Origin: Rummeliibacillus sp963792445
Lineage (GTDB): Bacteria; Bacillota; Bacilli; Bacillales_A; Planococcaceae
DNA length: 64,000 nt
Assembly: GCA_963792445.1 (NCBI GenBank)
Contig: CAWBWO010000005.1
Location: 1-64,000, forward strand
Direction of reading: 5' to 3'
In this document: in pieces, positions 8,572 through 18,068 of the stretch
Layout of the letters: each line of letters starts with the position of its first letter
Position numbering within the stretch: position 1 is the first letter of the stretch
Notes under the pieces: generated by a model
What the model saw: the letters and a program-made list of their open reading frames with translations, nothing else
The model's database searches: none
What the model was told of the DNA's origin: nothing
Translations under genes and position numbers: made by a program

Positions 8572-9609
8572 TTATTTTTTTCGTACTAGATTTAATAATG
8601 GACGGTAGTTTTGTCCAGCTAGTCCAATAACTTCTACAAATAACTCGATTGCGATTAGCAATACTGCGATTAAAAGGATTGCTCCCCAAAGTTTTGCCAT
8701 TGAGAAGATGATAGCTGCTAAACCGAACATTGCAGCAATACCGTAAATGATTAAAACAGTTTGGCGATGTGTGAAGCCAATACTCATTAAACGGTGGTGC
8801 AAGTGAGATTTATCTGGGCTAAATGGTGGTTGTTTGTTTAACAAACGACGCACAATCGCAAAGAAAGTATCTGAAATTGGAACACCTAACATAATAATTG
8901 GAATAACTAGAGAAACAAATGCTACGTTTTTAAAACCAAGTAAAGCAAGTACAGAAATCATAAATCCAAGGAATAATGACCCTGTGTCACCCATGAAAAT
9001 TTTTGCTGGGTGGAAATTATAGAATAAAAATCCGCTAGAACTTGCTGCAAGTAATAATGCAATAGCAAGTACGAACACGTTACCCATTATAAATGCCATT
9101 GCGGCAAGTGTTAGTAAAGCAATTGTAGAAACGCCGGCTGCTAGGCCATCTAATCCATCTATTAAGTTGATCGCATTTGTAATACCGATAATCCAAATTA
9201 ATGTTAATGGAATGCTTAAATAACCAAAATTTAATTCCCCACCAAATGGTAGGTTGATAAATTCGATTTGAATGTCACCGAAGAAAATAACGATTGCAGC
9301 AGCAAGTGTTTGCCCTAACAATTTAGCTTTTGGTGAAATTTCATACATATCATCAAGGACGCCTGTCACAATAATAACAAAGCTTCCGATTAAGATTGCA
9401 ATCATTGATTCATCCATTGGTCGTAAAATAACTACGCCTATTAGGAATGCTACGAAAATGGCTAATCCGCCAAGTCGTGGCATGACATGGTCGTGCACTT
9501 TACGATAATTTGGTTTATCGACGGCACCTAAACGGTATGCGAGTCGTTTAACAAGCGGAGTCAAAAGAATTGAAGCAACAAAGGCTACAACTAATGCTAG
9601 GTAAATCAT
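8572..9609 (-). CDS. tagO: Undecaprenyl-phosphate N-acetylglucosaminyl-1-phosphate transferase TagO
   Basis: 345 residues, about ten membrane helices. TagO starts teichoic-acid linkage-unit synthesis by moving GlcNAc-1-P from UDP-GlcNAc onto undecaprenyl phosphate. Family motifs are complete: RLGGLAIF, the metal-binding DDMYEISPKAKLLGQ, NAINLIDGLDGLAAG, FMGDTGSLFLG and the cytoplasmic HLHHRLMSIGFTHRQ. Start ATG at 9609 follows AAGGAGGATG. TagA (23.2 kb) catalyses the next step of the same pathway. Confidence 0.95.
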   Translation of the reverse strand: MIYLALVVAFVASILLTPLVKRLAYRLGAVDKPNYRKVHDHVMPRLGGLAIFVAFLIGVVILRPMDESMIAILIGSFVIIVTGVLDDMYEISPKAKLLGQTLAAAIVIFFGDIQIEFINLPFGGELNFGYLSIPLTLIWIIGITNAINLIDGLDGLAAGVSTIALLTLAAMAFIMGNVFVLAIALLLAASSSGFLFYNFHPAKIFMGDTGSLFLGFMISVLALLGFKNVAFVSLVIPIIMLGVPISDTFFAIVRRLLNKQPPFSPDKSHLHHRLMSIGFTHRQTVLIIYGIAAMFGLAAIIFSMAKLWGAILLIAVLLIAIELFVEVIGLAGQNYRPLLNLVRKK

Positions 9610-9916
9610 TTACCCATCCTCCTTAGAAACTCTACATATATTAATAATGCGCAATAAAAAACGCATTCAAATGTTTATCATCAAATACAAGAAGTATTAT
9701 AGCACGATTTCAGGAAAATAACACTCTGTTTCAATTAATTCTTTAGTACATTACTATTTTCATACTTTTGTATTTAATCTGTCATTATGACGCAATTAAT
9801 ACGTGAATTGTTCCAGTTTTTGTTTCATTAAATTTAGTTGGCAATTCCACACATGATTGCAATCATTCCTGTTCAAAATTTTTAATTGCTCATTTTGCAT
9901 AGCTTAGACAAACTTT

Positions 9917-9948
9917 AAAAAACTCCTGGCGAAATTGCTAGGAGTTTT
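9917..9948. terminator. Bidirectional terminator-like hairpin
   Basis: AAAACTCCT / AGGAGTTTT stem extended by GC pairs, with A before and T after, so it could work in both directions. No clear gene ends here unless the 9981-10229 frame is real. Confidence 0.65.
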
Positions 9949-9980
9949 ATTTGAATTATTTATTCACTTGTATGGCAATC

Positions 9981-10229
9981 CTAAGTTTGAACTTCTAGTA
10001 GATGAATACATGCCTTATGTTTGCTGATGTACGTTATTATGCTAACTCTTCTGCAACTTCCTACTTTTCGAAATCTAGCAATGGCATTTAAACATGGGCA
10101 TAAATTTGTTTTATTATATAGAAAGAATTCTTCTATCAAATTATATCTATTTTGCTGAGATCTTTCACTTTCATTAATATTCTCAACATGTTCAAAGCAA
10201 TCATGTATTTGCCGAATCGTTCTGAGCAA
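9981..10229 (-). CDS. Uncertain small protein, four Cys
   Basis: 82 codons from a TTG without a convincing ribosome site. The product has a Gln/Asn/Glu-rich middle and Cys residues (NLCPCLN, GSCRR) that could bind metal. It resembles no family I recognise. The terminator-like hairpin lies about 30 bp past its stop. It could be a remnant or a chance frame. Confidence 0.25.
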   Translation of the reverse strand: MLRTIRQIHDCFEHVENINESERSQQNRYNLIEEFFLYNKTNLCPCLNAIARFRKVGSCRRVSIITYISKHKACIHLLEVQT

Positions 10230-10642
10230 TAATATGTAACACTTAGCATGTAAAAAATATCGTTCTTATTCTTATGTGGTTATAAGCAAGCTCCTGATTA
10301 ATCATTATTAATAAATTTTAATTAGTCTATTTTGTACCTCAAACCATTTTTTATTAGAAAGCGTATATCTCTATCTCTATGAAATTTTTCATTGATAAAA
10401 CGTCTATCAACCCCTAACTAATCCAAATTTACCACATATAGGATTATAACTTTGTAACTAAAACTACCACCAAAATAGCCTCTTCTATTAACTTAACATT
10501 TTAGTTTTTATATTTTTCACGCATTTTTAAAAAAATTATGCGCATTCTTATAATTTTTCACTATTTTATCAAAATTTAATATTCCATTATTGTCGAATTC
10601 GTGATAATCTAATCAAGTAACTTTTATAACCGTTGTAATTCG

Positions 10643-10657
10643 AATTTTCAGATAACA
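10643..10657. promoter_or_regulatory. Possible CodY box upstream of brnQ
   Basis: AATTTTCAGATAACA matches 12 of 15 positions of the CodY consensus AATTTTCWGAAAATT, about 90 bp before the brnQ start. Branched-chain amino acid carriers are common CodY targets. This is inference from motif and context only. Confidence 0.45.
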
Positions 10658-10747
10658 ACGAATATTTAATTATTTTCCAAAAAGCGTTCTAATTTCATAA
10701 CTTTTCCAGAGATTATACGCAAGTATTTAATATAAGGAGTTTTTTTT

Positions 10748-12067
10748 ATGCAGAATCAACAACTTTCTCTTTGGGAAAAAATTTCGGTAGGGTTCATGCT
10801 TTTCGCATTGTTCCTAGGTGCCGGTAATATCATTTTCCCACCTCTACTTGGACAACAATCAGGCGATCATTTTGGATTAGCCATTATCGGTTTCTTGATT
10901 ACAGGTGTTGGCCTTCCATTATTAGGGGTTATCACAGTTGCAAAATCAGGCGGTGAATTGCAAGACATGGCTGGTCGAATCAGCCCAATGTTCGGAATTA
11001 TCTTCACTGCTATCGTTTACTTAGCAATCGGGCCATTCTTCGCACTCCCTCGTACTGGTACAGTTTCTTACGAGTTAGGTGTAAAACCTTTTTTATCAGA
11101 AGCAAATGCTTCATCTTTCTGGCCACTATTAATTTTCTCTATTGTTTTCTTTGCGGTTACATTGTTCTTCGCATTGAACCCAAGTAAATTAATTGACCGC
11201 GTTGGTAAAATATTAACCCCAGCATTATTAGTTGTAATCGCAGCTCTTGCTATCAAAGCAATTGTTACACCGATGGATGGCGCTGGCATTGCTGTCGGCA
11301 AATATGTTTCAAACCCATTTGGCGAAGGTTTCGTTCAAGGTTACTTAACAATGGACTTCCTAGCAGCCCTAATTTTCGGTATCGTAATCGTCGAAGCTTT
11401 AAAAGGAAAAAATATCACGCATAAACCAACTGTTGTCAAAACAACAATCTTTGCCGCATTTATCGCAGCAGCTGGACTTGCCCTTGTTTACCTATCACTT
11501 GGTTACATCGGTTCTTCAAGTTTCCAAACAATTGGCGCTTTTGATAATGGTGCAGATATTATTACGAAATCTGCAAATGTATTATATGGACAATTCGGTA
11601 ACATCTTATTAACTGCTGTTATTTTACTTGCATGTTTAACAACATCAATCGGTCTAGCAACTGCATCATCTGAGTTCTTCCACAAAATCTTCCCTTCTAT
11701 TTCTTATAAAGGATGGGTTTGGATTTTCGCGATCTTCTCTACTTTTGTTGCAAACATTGGATTAACACAATTAATCGCAGTTTCGTTACCTGTACTTCTT
11801 GCAATTTATCCACTTGCAATCGTACTTATGGTGTTAACACTTGCTGCAAAATGGTTTAATGATTCACGTGCTGTTTACATCGTAGCTTTAATCTTCACAG
11901 CCTTCGTAAGTATTTATGATGGTATTAAGGGCGCTGGCATCACTATTGCTGGTTATGAAAACTTCCTAAACCAAATCCCACTATACGCAACAGGTATTGG
12001 TTGGCTAATTCCAGCAATCGTTGGTGCAATTGTTGGTTATATCATTTCATTAGTTACTAAAAAATAA
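10748..12067 (+). CDS. brnQ: Branched-chain amino acid carrier BrnQ (LIVCS family)
   Basis: 439 residues, about twelve membrane helices. The N-terminus carries the family signature FALFLGAGNIIFPPLLGQQSG, followed by AIGPFFALPRTGTVSYE and LACLTTSIGLATASSEFFHK. LIVCS carriers import leucine, isoleucine and valine with Na+ or H+. Start ATG follows AAGGAG. It is monocistronic, with its own terminator. Confidence 0.95.
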   Translation: MQNQQLSLWEKISVGFMLFALFLGAGNIIFPPLLGQQSGDHFGLAIIGFLITGVGLPLLGVITVAKSGGELQDMAGRISPMFGIIFTAIVYLAIGPFFALPRTGTVSYELGVKPFLSEANASSFWPLLIFSIVFFAVTLFFALNPSKLIDRVGKILTPALLVVIAALAIKAIVTPMDGAGIAVGKYVSNPFGEGFVQGYLTMDFLAALIFGIVIVEALKGKNITHKPTVVKTTIFAAFIAAAGLALVYLSLGYIGSSSFQTIGAFDNGADIITKSANVLYGQFGNILLTAVILLACLTTSIGLATASSEFFHKIFPSISYKGWVWIFAIFSTFVANIGLTQLIAVSLPVLLAIYPLAIVLMVLTLAAKWFNDSRAVYIVALIFTAFVSIYDGIKGAGITIAGYENFLNQIPLYATGIGWLIPAIVGAIVGYIISLVTKK

Positions 12068-12087
12068 CTTCTATTTAATAAACACCT

Positions 12088-12125
12088 AAAACGATCAGAG
12101 TGAAAAAACTTTGATCGTTTTTTTT
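12088..12125 (+). terminator. Terminator of brnQ
   Basis: AAACGATCA / TGATCGTTT stem with an inner AGT / ACT extension and eight T. Confidence 0.92.
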
Positions 12126-12140
12126 ATGCAATTTGATTAT

Positions 12141-12190
12141 CACTACTTACCTCTTTTTTTGGCACTACTCAGTCTTTCTTTATCACCACT
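12141..12190. repeat. Short 21-22 bp array, CACTACT word
   Basis: CACTACT at 12141, CACTACTC at 12163 and CACCACTC at 12184 (steps 22 and 21). It is small, but has the same spacing as the larger arrays and also lies just beyond a terminator. Confidence 0.4.
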
Positions 12191-12359
12191 CAGCCACTTC
12201 TTAGCAACCCATATTTTTACATATAGTAAACGCTTCCAACTTTTTTCTCGAAATAACTAATTTTTTTTATTTAACCTCTTGAATCTATCTCAAATTGTGA
12301 TATATTTAATACGCAAATTAGATAGATTCACAGATTAGACACAAAAGGAAATACGGGGT

Positions 12360-13958
12360 GTGACAATAATGGAAGTAGTATTGACAATAATTGCTGTTCT
12401 TGCAGTAATAGCTGTTATCACAATTTTAGTTTTTTATACAAAGGATCGAAATCAAAAACAACATGCGATTTTAAGAAATTTCCCTATACTCGGTAGAATG
12501 CGCTATATAACAGAAAAAATTGGCCCTGAACTTCGACAATATTTGTTTGATGACGACAATAAAGCTAAACCATTTAGTCGAGAAGATTATTTACATGTCG
12601 TATTACCTGGGAAATACTTGGGTAATGTCATAGGGTTTGGTTCTAAACGGAATTTTGAAGAAGCAGGATTCTACATACGCAATGCTATGTTTACAAAACA
12701 AGTAGAAGAAATGCATGTAGACCAAAGCGAAACTGTTGAAACACAAAAATATGTAATTGATGAAGATGGATTATTCAATCGTAAAGAACATACAGAAAAA
12801 GTAACGGTAAAACCTTGGTTACTTCCAAAAGAAGATGCAGTTGTAATTGGAGCTAATTGCCGTGAACCATTTAGAGTTCGTAGCTTAGTTGGACAATCTG
12901 CAATGAGTTACGGTGCTCTTGGTAAAAATGCAATTTCTGCATTATCAAAAGGTATTAGATTGGCAAAAGGTTCTTGGATGAACACTGGTGAAGGTGGCAT
13001 ATCTCAACATCATTTAGATGGTGGTGCTGACTTAATTGCTCAAATTGGTTCCGGTTTATTTGGATTCCGTACAAAAGATGGCGAGTTTGACATTGAATTG
13101 TTGAAAGAAAAAGCTGCAATTCCACAAGTCAAAGCATTTGAACTAAAACTTGCTCAAGGTGCTAAAACTCGTGGTGGTCATGTTGAAGCTGATAAAGTAA
13201 CAGAAGAAATCGCAAAAATTCGTAATGTAGAACCACATACGACTATTAACAGTCCAAACCGATTCCACGAATTTGATGATTTCCCATCATTATTTAAATT
13301 TATCGACACGATCCGTGAAGCTGGTGGACTTCCAGTTGGGATTAAAATCGTTATTGGTAGCCCTCAAGATGCTGATGACCTTGCTGCATATATGAAACAA
13401 TCTGGAAAAGGTCCAGACTTCATCACAATTGATGGTGCTGAAGGTGGTACAGGTGCAACATTCCAAGACTTAGCAGATAGCGTAGGTCTTCCACTTCACT
13501 CAGGACTTGTTCTTTTACACGATGCTCTTGTAAAACATGGCGTTCGCGATCGTGTTAAAATCATTGCATCAGGTAAAATTATTACATCAGACCGTGCTGC
13601 TGTTATCCTTGGCTTAGGTGCTGACTTAATCAATGTTGCACGTGGATTCATGATCTCAGTTGGTTGTATCATGGCACAACGTTGTCATACAAACGAATGC
13701 CCTGTCGGTGTAGCAACAACAGATCCAAAATTACAAAACGGTTTAATCGTAGATGAAAAGAAATACCGTGTAACAAACTATATTCTAACAATGCGTGAAG
13801 GACTTTTCCGAGTAGCTGCTGCTGCTGGCCTAGACTCACCAACAAAATTCAACAGCCAACACATCGTTTATAAAGATGATTACGGCCGCGTTTTCTCAGT
13901 TGAAAACTTAACTCAAAAGACAACACCGGATAACAATCCATTTAAAAGAGTTGGTTAA
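12360..13958 (+). CDS. FMN-binding glutamate synthase family protein, membrane-anchored
   Basis: 532 residues. A single N-terminal membrane helix (about 4-28) precedes a domain like the FMN/Fe-S part of the glutamate synthase large subunit: GALGKNAISALSKG, NTGEGGISQHHLDGGADLIAQIGSG, TIDGAEGGTGATFQDLADSVGLP, and the Cys cluster CIMAQRCHTNECPVGVATT. The glutaminase domain is absent, as in the YerD-type stand-alone family whose substrate is not firmly known. GTG 12360 (AAGGAA upstream) and ATG 12369 (GGGGTG upstream) are both possible starts. It is monocistronic. Confidence 0.9.
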   Translation: MTIMEVVLTIIAVLAVIAVITILVFYTKDRNQKQHAILRNFPILGRMRYITEKIGPELRQYLFDDDNKAKPFSREDYLHVVLPGKYLGNVIGFGSKRNFEEAGFYIRNAMFTKQVEEMHVDQSETVETQKYVIDEDGLFNRKEHTEKVTVKPWLLPKEDAVVIGANCREPFRVRSLVGQSAMSYGALGKNAISALSKGIRLAKGSWMNTGEGGISQHHLDGGADLIAQIGSGLFGFRTKDGEFDIELLKEKAAIPQVKAFELKLAQGAKTRGGHVEADKVTEEIAKIRNVEPHTTINSPNRFHEFDDFPSLFKFIDTIREAGGLPVGIKIVIGSPQDADDLAAYMKQSGKGPDFITIDGAEGGTGATFQDLADSVGLPLHSGLVLLHDALVKHGVRDRVKIIASGKIITSDRAAVILGLGADLINVARGFMISVGCIMAQRCHTNECPVGVATTDPKLQNGLIVDEKKYRVTNYILTMREGLFRVAAAAGLDSPTKFNSQHIVYKDDYGRVFSVENLTQKTTPDNNPFKRVG

Positions 13959-13992
13959 TCGAGCTGAAAATATCAAATAGATTCTCATAAAT

Positions 13993-14027
13993 AAATCCCC
14001 TTGCAGAGTGGTAGCAAGGGGATTTTT
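13993..14027 (+). terminator. Terminator of the glutamate-synthase-like gene
   Basis: AAATCCCCTTGC / GCAAGGGGATTT stem followed by TTTATA. Confidence 0.92.
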
Positions 14028-14034
14028 ATATTGT

Positions 14035-14162
14035 TTGCTATTTGAATAGTTTACTTGCTGTTTCTGACTGGTTACTTGCATTTTTATGGGTTTTACTTGT
14101 GAATTTGGATACTTTACTTGCGTATTTTTGAATTGTATTTGCGTTTTCGTTATTTTAAGTCC
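14035..14162 (-). repeat. 21-bp array, TTACTTGC family, copy 2
   Basis: TTGC or TTGT at 14035, 14055, 14076, 14097, 14118 and 14139 (20 then four steps of 21). It ends in TTTTAAGTCC at about 14153-14162, 14 bp after the last word as in copy 1. It lies between two convergent genes, outside both terminators. Confidence 0.85.
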
Positions 14163-14201
14163 CACTCACCCCACCCCATCCCCAATTCCATCACATTTAA
14201 G

Positions 14202-14235
14202 AAAAAAAAAGAAGACCGCCCAGGCAGTCTTCTTT
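14202..14235 (-). terminator. Terminator of the malic enzyme gene
   Basis: AGAAGACTGCC / GGCGGTCTTCT stem followed on the minus strand by about eight T. Confidence 0.92.
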
Positions 14236-14264
14236 CATGAGTTTCTACTATTATAATGTATCTG

Positions 14265-15581
14265 CTAGCTCATTTCTTTTAGTGCAATGCGTTCTACTGC
14301 TTTTGCTACTGATTTGTGTACGTTTGGATCGAGCGGGTGTGGTACTAGGTCACCGTTGTGGGTTGCTTCTACGATTGCATTAGCTGCTGCTAGGAGCATT
14401 GAGTATGTGATGGCTTTGGCATTTGCGTTTAGTGCGCCTCGGAAAATGCCTGGGAAACCGAGAACATTGTTTACGAGGCGGCCATCTGCTGCGTAGGCTG
14501 CTCCAGCTTTCAGTGCATCTTCAGGTGTGATTTCTGGATATGGATTGGATAATGCCAAAATGATTTGGCCTTCTCTTACCATTTCCGGTTTAATCAAATC
14601 TTTTACACCTGTAGTAGCGATGACAATATCACAGTGTTCCATGATTTCTTCGACAGAGTTCAATACAACTCCACCAAAATTGCGTAATCTTGTTAGAGAA
14701 CTTTCTTGTAAATCTGTACCGCATACTTCTTTCACACCGTATTCTAATAACATTCGACTTATCGCAAGTCCAGCTGCGCCAAGTCCAATTTGGCCGACAA
14801 CAGCTTGTTTTAAGTCTACATTCGCATAGTGGCTTGCGGATAGCACTGCAGCTAATGTTACGACTGCTGTACCATGTTGATCGTCGTGCATGACTGGTAT
14901 TTGCAATTCATTTTTCAACCGTTCTTCGATTTCAAAACAATGTGGTGAACCGATGTCTTCTAATAAAATTCCGCCGAAACCTTGTGCAATATGTTTCACT
15001 GTTTCGACTACTTCATCAGGATTACTTGTATCTAACAATATAGGAATACCGCTAATATCCGCAAATTGATCAAATAACACGGATTTTCCTTCCATTACAG
15101 GCATGCCAGCGACTGGGCCAATATTCCCTAACCCCAGGATTGCTGTACCATCTGTCACAATTGCAACTGTATTTCCAATGCTAGTAAAATAATGAGCCTT
15201 CTCAGGAGACCGTTGAATTTCTTGGCAAACACTTGCTACCCCAGGTGTATAAATACGACGTAGATCACTTAAGGAACGTACATCCACTCTTCTGCTCATA
15301 TGTATTTTCCCACCTTCATGTGCTTTCATCACATCATCAGAAACAGCATGAACAGAAATATAATCAAGTGCATTAATTGCATTCACAATTTCATCTAATT
15401 GAGCTAAGTTTTCACAGGTACATGTCACATCACGTATTGTTGTCAATGTCCCAACTTTTATCGTTTGAATATCTCCAATATCTCCACCTTGGTCACCTAT
15501 TGCTTTTGCAACTTTTGCAAAATTACCAGGCTTTGATGGTGTTTCTACTATTAAATTACGAATAATATTTTGACCTGACAC
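14265..15581 (-). CDS. Malic enzyme with N-terminal ACT domain
   Basis: 438 residues. An ACT-type regulatory domain (about 8-85) is followed by the malic enzyme core: the region around RRIYTPGVASVC, GTAILGLGNIGPVAGMPVMEGK, metal-site LLEDIGSPHCFEIE and MHDDQHGTAVV, then the nucleotide-binding GQIGLGAAGLA. It oxidatively decarboxylates malate to pyruvate. The ACT fusion is typical of the Bacillus YtsJ/MaeA-like group, where cofactor preference differs between paralogues; I do not assign NAD or NADP. Start is GTG at 15581 behind GGAGGAATTG. Transcribed alone. Confidence 0.93.
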   Translation of the reverse strand: MSGQNIIRNLIVETPSKPGNFAKVAKAIGDQGGDIGDIQTIKVGTLTTIRDVTCTCENLAQLDEIVNAINALDYISVHAVSDDVMKAHEGGKIHMSRRVDVRSLSDLRRIYTPGVASVCQEIQRSPEKAHYFTSIGNTVAIVTDGTAILGLGNIGPVAGMPVMEGKSVLFDQFADISGIPILLDTSNPDEVVETVKHIAQGFGGILLEDIGSPHCFEIEERLKNELQIPVMHDDQHGTAVVTLAAVLSASHYANVDLKQAVVGQIGLGAAGLAISRMLLEYGVKEVCGTDLQESSLTRLRNFGGVVLNSVEEIMEHCDIVIATTGVKDLIKPEMVREGQIILALSNPYPEITPEDALKAGAAYAADGRLVNNVLGFPGIFRGALNANAKAITYSMLLAAANAIVEATHNGDLVPHPLDPNVHKSVAKAVERIALKEMS

Positions 15582-15900
15582 AACAATTCCTCCATCCCAT
15601 CAATCTCTTCTTGTGACTATTGTGTGGCTTTCAGTAGTCCATTTTACTATTATTTATCGTAAACGTAAATATGTATACAAATCTAATACAGAAAAATCAA
15701 AATTATCAGTATTATCATTAAAGTAAGTTGATTTAAAATTGCCATTTTTGGTTATGCTTTAAATACAGCGGTTCGATTTTAGAACTTCTGAACGAAACAT
15801 TTATTTACCATTGAATCATTATTTTTAATAAAATCGCTTATTTCTAAAATTGAAATAAAATCTCTTTGTAAATTGGCACAATTAACCTCCTCAGCTCTGT

Positions 15901-15935
15901 AAAGAACCGCTAATCCCCCTAGTTAGCGGTTCTTT
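15901..15935 (+). terminator. Orphan hairpin, possible sRNA end or attenuator
   Basis: Perfect 13-bp stem AAAGAACCGCTAA / TTAGCGGTTCTTT with a 9-nt loop. It is followed by TTTGCTCTGTTTG, a poor U tract. No gene ends here; it is about 165 bp upstream of the chemoreceptor start. Confidence 0.55.
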
Positions 15936-16012
15936 GCTCTGTTTGTTAAATTACTCACAATTTCAAATTTATCTATGACTTTAAACCCGGTAAAATAGTT
16001 TCTTTCCCTATT

Positions 16013-16038
16013 GAAAGTCACGATAATTAGGACGATAA
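16013..16038 (+). promoter_or_regulatory. Possible sigma-D motility promoter
   Basis: GAAA (16013) then a 14-bp gap then GACGATAA (16031), close to the sigma-D pattern TAAA-N14/16-GCCGATAA. It is about 65 bp before the chemoreceptor start, and chemoreceptors are usual sigma-D targets. Motif match only. Confidence 0.4.
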
Positions 16039-16101
16039 TTATATAAGGATTAAGTACTACTTACCACAAAATAAGCGAATAATTTAGTGAGGAGTGAGAA
16101 T

Positions 16102-17793
16102 TTGAAAATAAGTAGTATGTTAAAATACGCAAGTTTAGTAGCGATTGTGTTACTACTATTGAATGGCTTGAGTATTGGTTATTTAGTAAAAAGCCTAGGC
16201 GATCAATCAAGAGCCTTAAAAATTAATCAACGCGACGGGCAAATTGCGGTGAATTTGCTGAAAAATGTCGAAACAAAGTCTTCGAACATCCGTACATATG
16301 CAGAATCTGGTTCTGATCGATTTTTATTAGCTTACGAGCGAGAAGATAAAGAATCGATTGATGTCGATCAAACCTTAAAGCAATTGAAAAGTGACCACTT
16401 ACCTGACGATACACTGGCACTTGCTGAGTATGCACTTCAACAATCCACTCATTTAAAACCGATTGAAGAACAGGCAATTGGCCATATCAAAACGGCAGAA
16501 TTTGCAACAGCAAAAGAGTTACTTTATGGATCACAATATAGTTTACTAAAAGATAATGTAAGTAATACCATAAGCTCATTTAATAATAAGCTTTCAAAAT
16601 GGACAGAAGAACAAGTTCAGTACGCTAATTCACAAGTAAAATTGAGCGTAATCGTGACTGCCATTACATCTGCCCTTGTCCTTGTTTATTTTATTTTCAT
16701 TCTTATTCTATTAAATCGTAAAATACGACCATTATATACTATGACGAATTTTGCCTCTGAAATTGCGAATGGAAATCTGACATTAGATTTATTGCAAAAT
16801 CGCTCTAAAGACGAAATAGGTCAACTAGCTATTGCGTTTAATCAAATGTATAGCAATTTAAAACAAATGATTACAACTGTTTCACAAACAAGTGAGCATT
16901 TAGCTGCTTCTTCAGAAGAGCTACTTGCAAGTACAGATCAAACAAATGAAGCCACTAAGCAAGTGAGTGAAGCAATTGACCAACTTGCACTTGATGCGAA
17001 TACACAATTGCAATATGTATCAAATGGTTCAAATTCTATGAATCTTGTTGCGAGTGAAATTCAAACAGTCGCAGCATCTGCTGTTTCAGTAGCACAATCT
17101 GCAGCCATCGCAACTGAAAAGACTGTTTCTGGCGGCAACAATTTACAAACTTCCGTGGATCATTTAAAAGATATTCAATATTCTATAGAAGAAACTCAAA
17201 AATCTCTATTATATTTAGCTAGTAGTACAGATCAAATTAATGTCATGGTAAGTACCATTACGGATATTTCGAATCAAACCAATCTACTTGCATTAAATGC
17301 GGCCATCGAAGCTGCAAGAGCTGGTGAACATGGAAAAGGCTTCGCTGTCGTTGCAGATGAAGTACGCAAACTTGCTGAAGAATCCGCACAATCTGCAAAT
17401 GAAATACGCCAAACTACTAAAACCATCCAAAATAGTATGAAGCAAACGGTTGAACAAATGGAAATTGTCCATGATAAAGCACAACTTGGATATGATAGTA
17501 TTCAAATTACAGATCAAGCATTCAAAGAAATCTATGAAACGTCTTTATCTCTTTCATCTGAAATTCAAGCAGTTTCAAATGTGACTGAAGAAATGGCTGC
17601 AGCCTCTCAGGAAACAGCTGCCTCACTTGAGCACATTAACATGATTTCACAAGAAACCACAGACAAAACACAACATATTGCTAGTCTTTCTGAAGAACAA
17701 TATGCAATAATAGAAGAAATTACTGCATCTACTGAGGAATTAAGTCAAATGGCAGAATCCCTTAATCATTCAATTCGAGCATTCAAACTATAA
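16102..17793 (+). CDS. Methyl-accepting chemotaxis protein
   Basis: About 563 residues from TTG 16102, which has GGAGTGAG at good distance; a GTG at 16087 lies inside that ribosome site. A membrane helix near the N-terminus, a helical extracellular sensor of about 150 residues (four-helix-bundle type rather than Cache), a second helix (about 185-210), a HAMP domain, and the signalling hairpin with tip DQTNLLALNAAIEAARAGEHGKGFAVVADEVRKLAE. The ligand is unknown. Monocistronic. Confidence 0.93.
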   Translation: MKISSMLKYASLVAIVLLLLNGLSIGYLVKSLGDQSRALKINQRDGQIAVNLLKNVETKSSNIRTYAESGSDRFLLAYEREDKESIDVDQTLKQLKSDHLPDDTLALAEYALQQSTHLKPIEEQAIGHIKTAEFATAKELLYGSQYSLLKDNVSNTISSFNNKLSKWTEEQVQYANSQVKLSVIVTAITSALVLVYFIFILILLNRKIRPLYTMTNFASEIANGNLTLDLLQNRSKDEIGQLAIAFNQMYSNLKQMITTVSQTSEHLAASSEELLASTDQTNEATKQVSEAIDQLALDANTQLQYVSNGSNSMNLVASEIQTVAASAVSVAQSAAIATEKTVSGGNNLQTSVDHLKDIQYSIEETQKSLLYLASSTDQINVMVSTITDISNQTNLLALNAAIEAARAGEHGKGFAVVADEVRKLAEESAQSANEIRQTTKTIQNSMKQTVEQMEIVHDKAQLGYDSIQITDQAFKEIYETSLSLSSEIQAVSNVTEEMAAASQETAASLEHINMISQETTDKTQHIASLSEEQYAIIEEITASTEELSQMAESLNHSIRAFKL

Positions 17794-17802
17794 ATTCTTA
17801 CT

Positions 17803-17842
17803 AAAAGAGCACAATTTTTAATAGAAACTGTGCTCTTTTTTT
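17803..17842 (+). terminator. Terminator of the chemoreceptor gene
   Basis: AAGAGCACA / TGTGCTCTT stem followed by a T run. Confidence 0.9.
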
Positions 17843-18068
17843 ATCTTCAAGCTTGCTGTTTTTTTAAAAAACAAGCAAGATCTTAATCTCTCTTCTCTTA
17901 CATTAGTTCTTTATACATACATTTTCGATTTTTTACGCGGAATTATTCGATTACTAATCTATCAATTTTACCCTTTTTTATAAGTACATTGTTTTAAGTC
18001 CTATTTTTATCTAAAATGAATATAACGACATCTGTACGATTTTATCCAACAAAAAAGGAGTGATTTTT

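Larger units (their letters stand above)
9610..10747. other. 1.1-kb AT-rich spacer between tagO and brnQ
   Basis: It holds the tagO upstream region, a hairpin at 9917-9948, a doubtful small frame at 9981-10229, and the long leader of brnQ with a possible CodY site. I looked for T-box hallmarks before brnQ and did not find them. Confidence 0.5.
15582..16086. other. Divergent spacer with an orphan hairpin
   Basis: About 500 bp between the malic enzyme and chemoreceptor starts. Only the hairpin at 15901-15935 and a candidate sigma-D promoter stand out. No coding frame was credible. Confidence 0.5.

Noticed and set aside
10300..10747. T-box riboswitch before brnQ
   Set aside because: No T-box core (AGGGTGGNACCGCG), specifier stem or antiterminator could be found.
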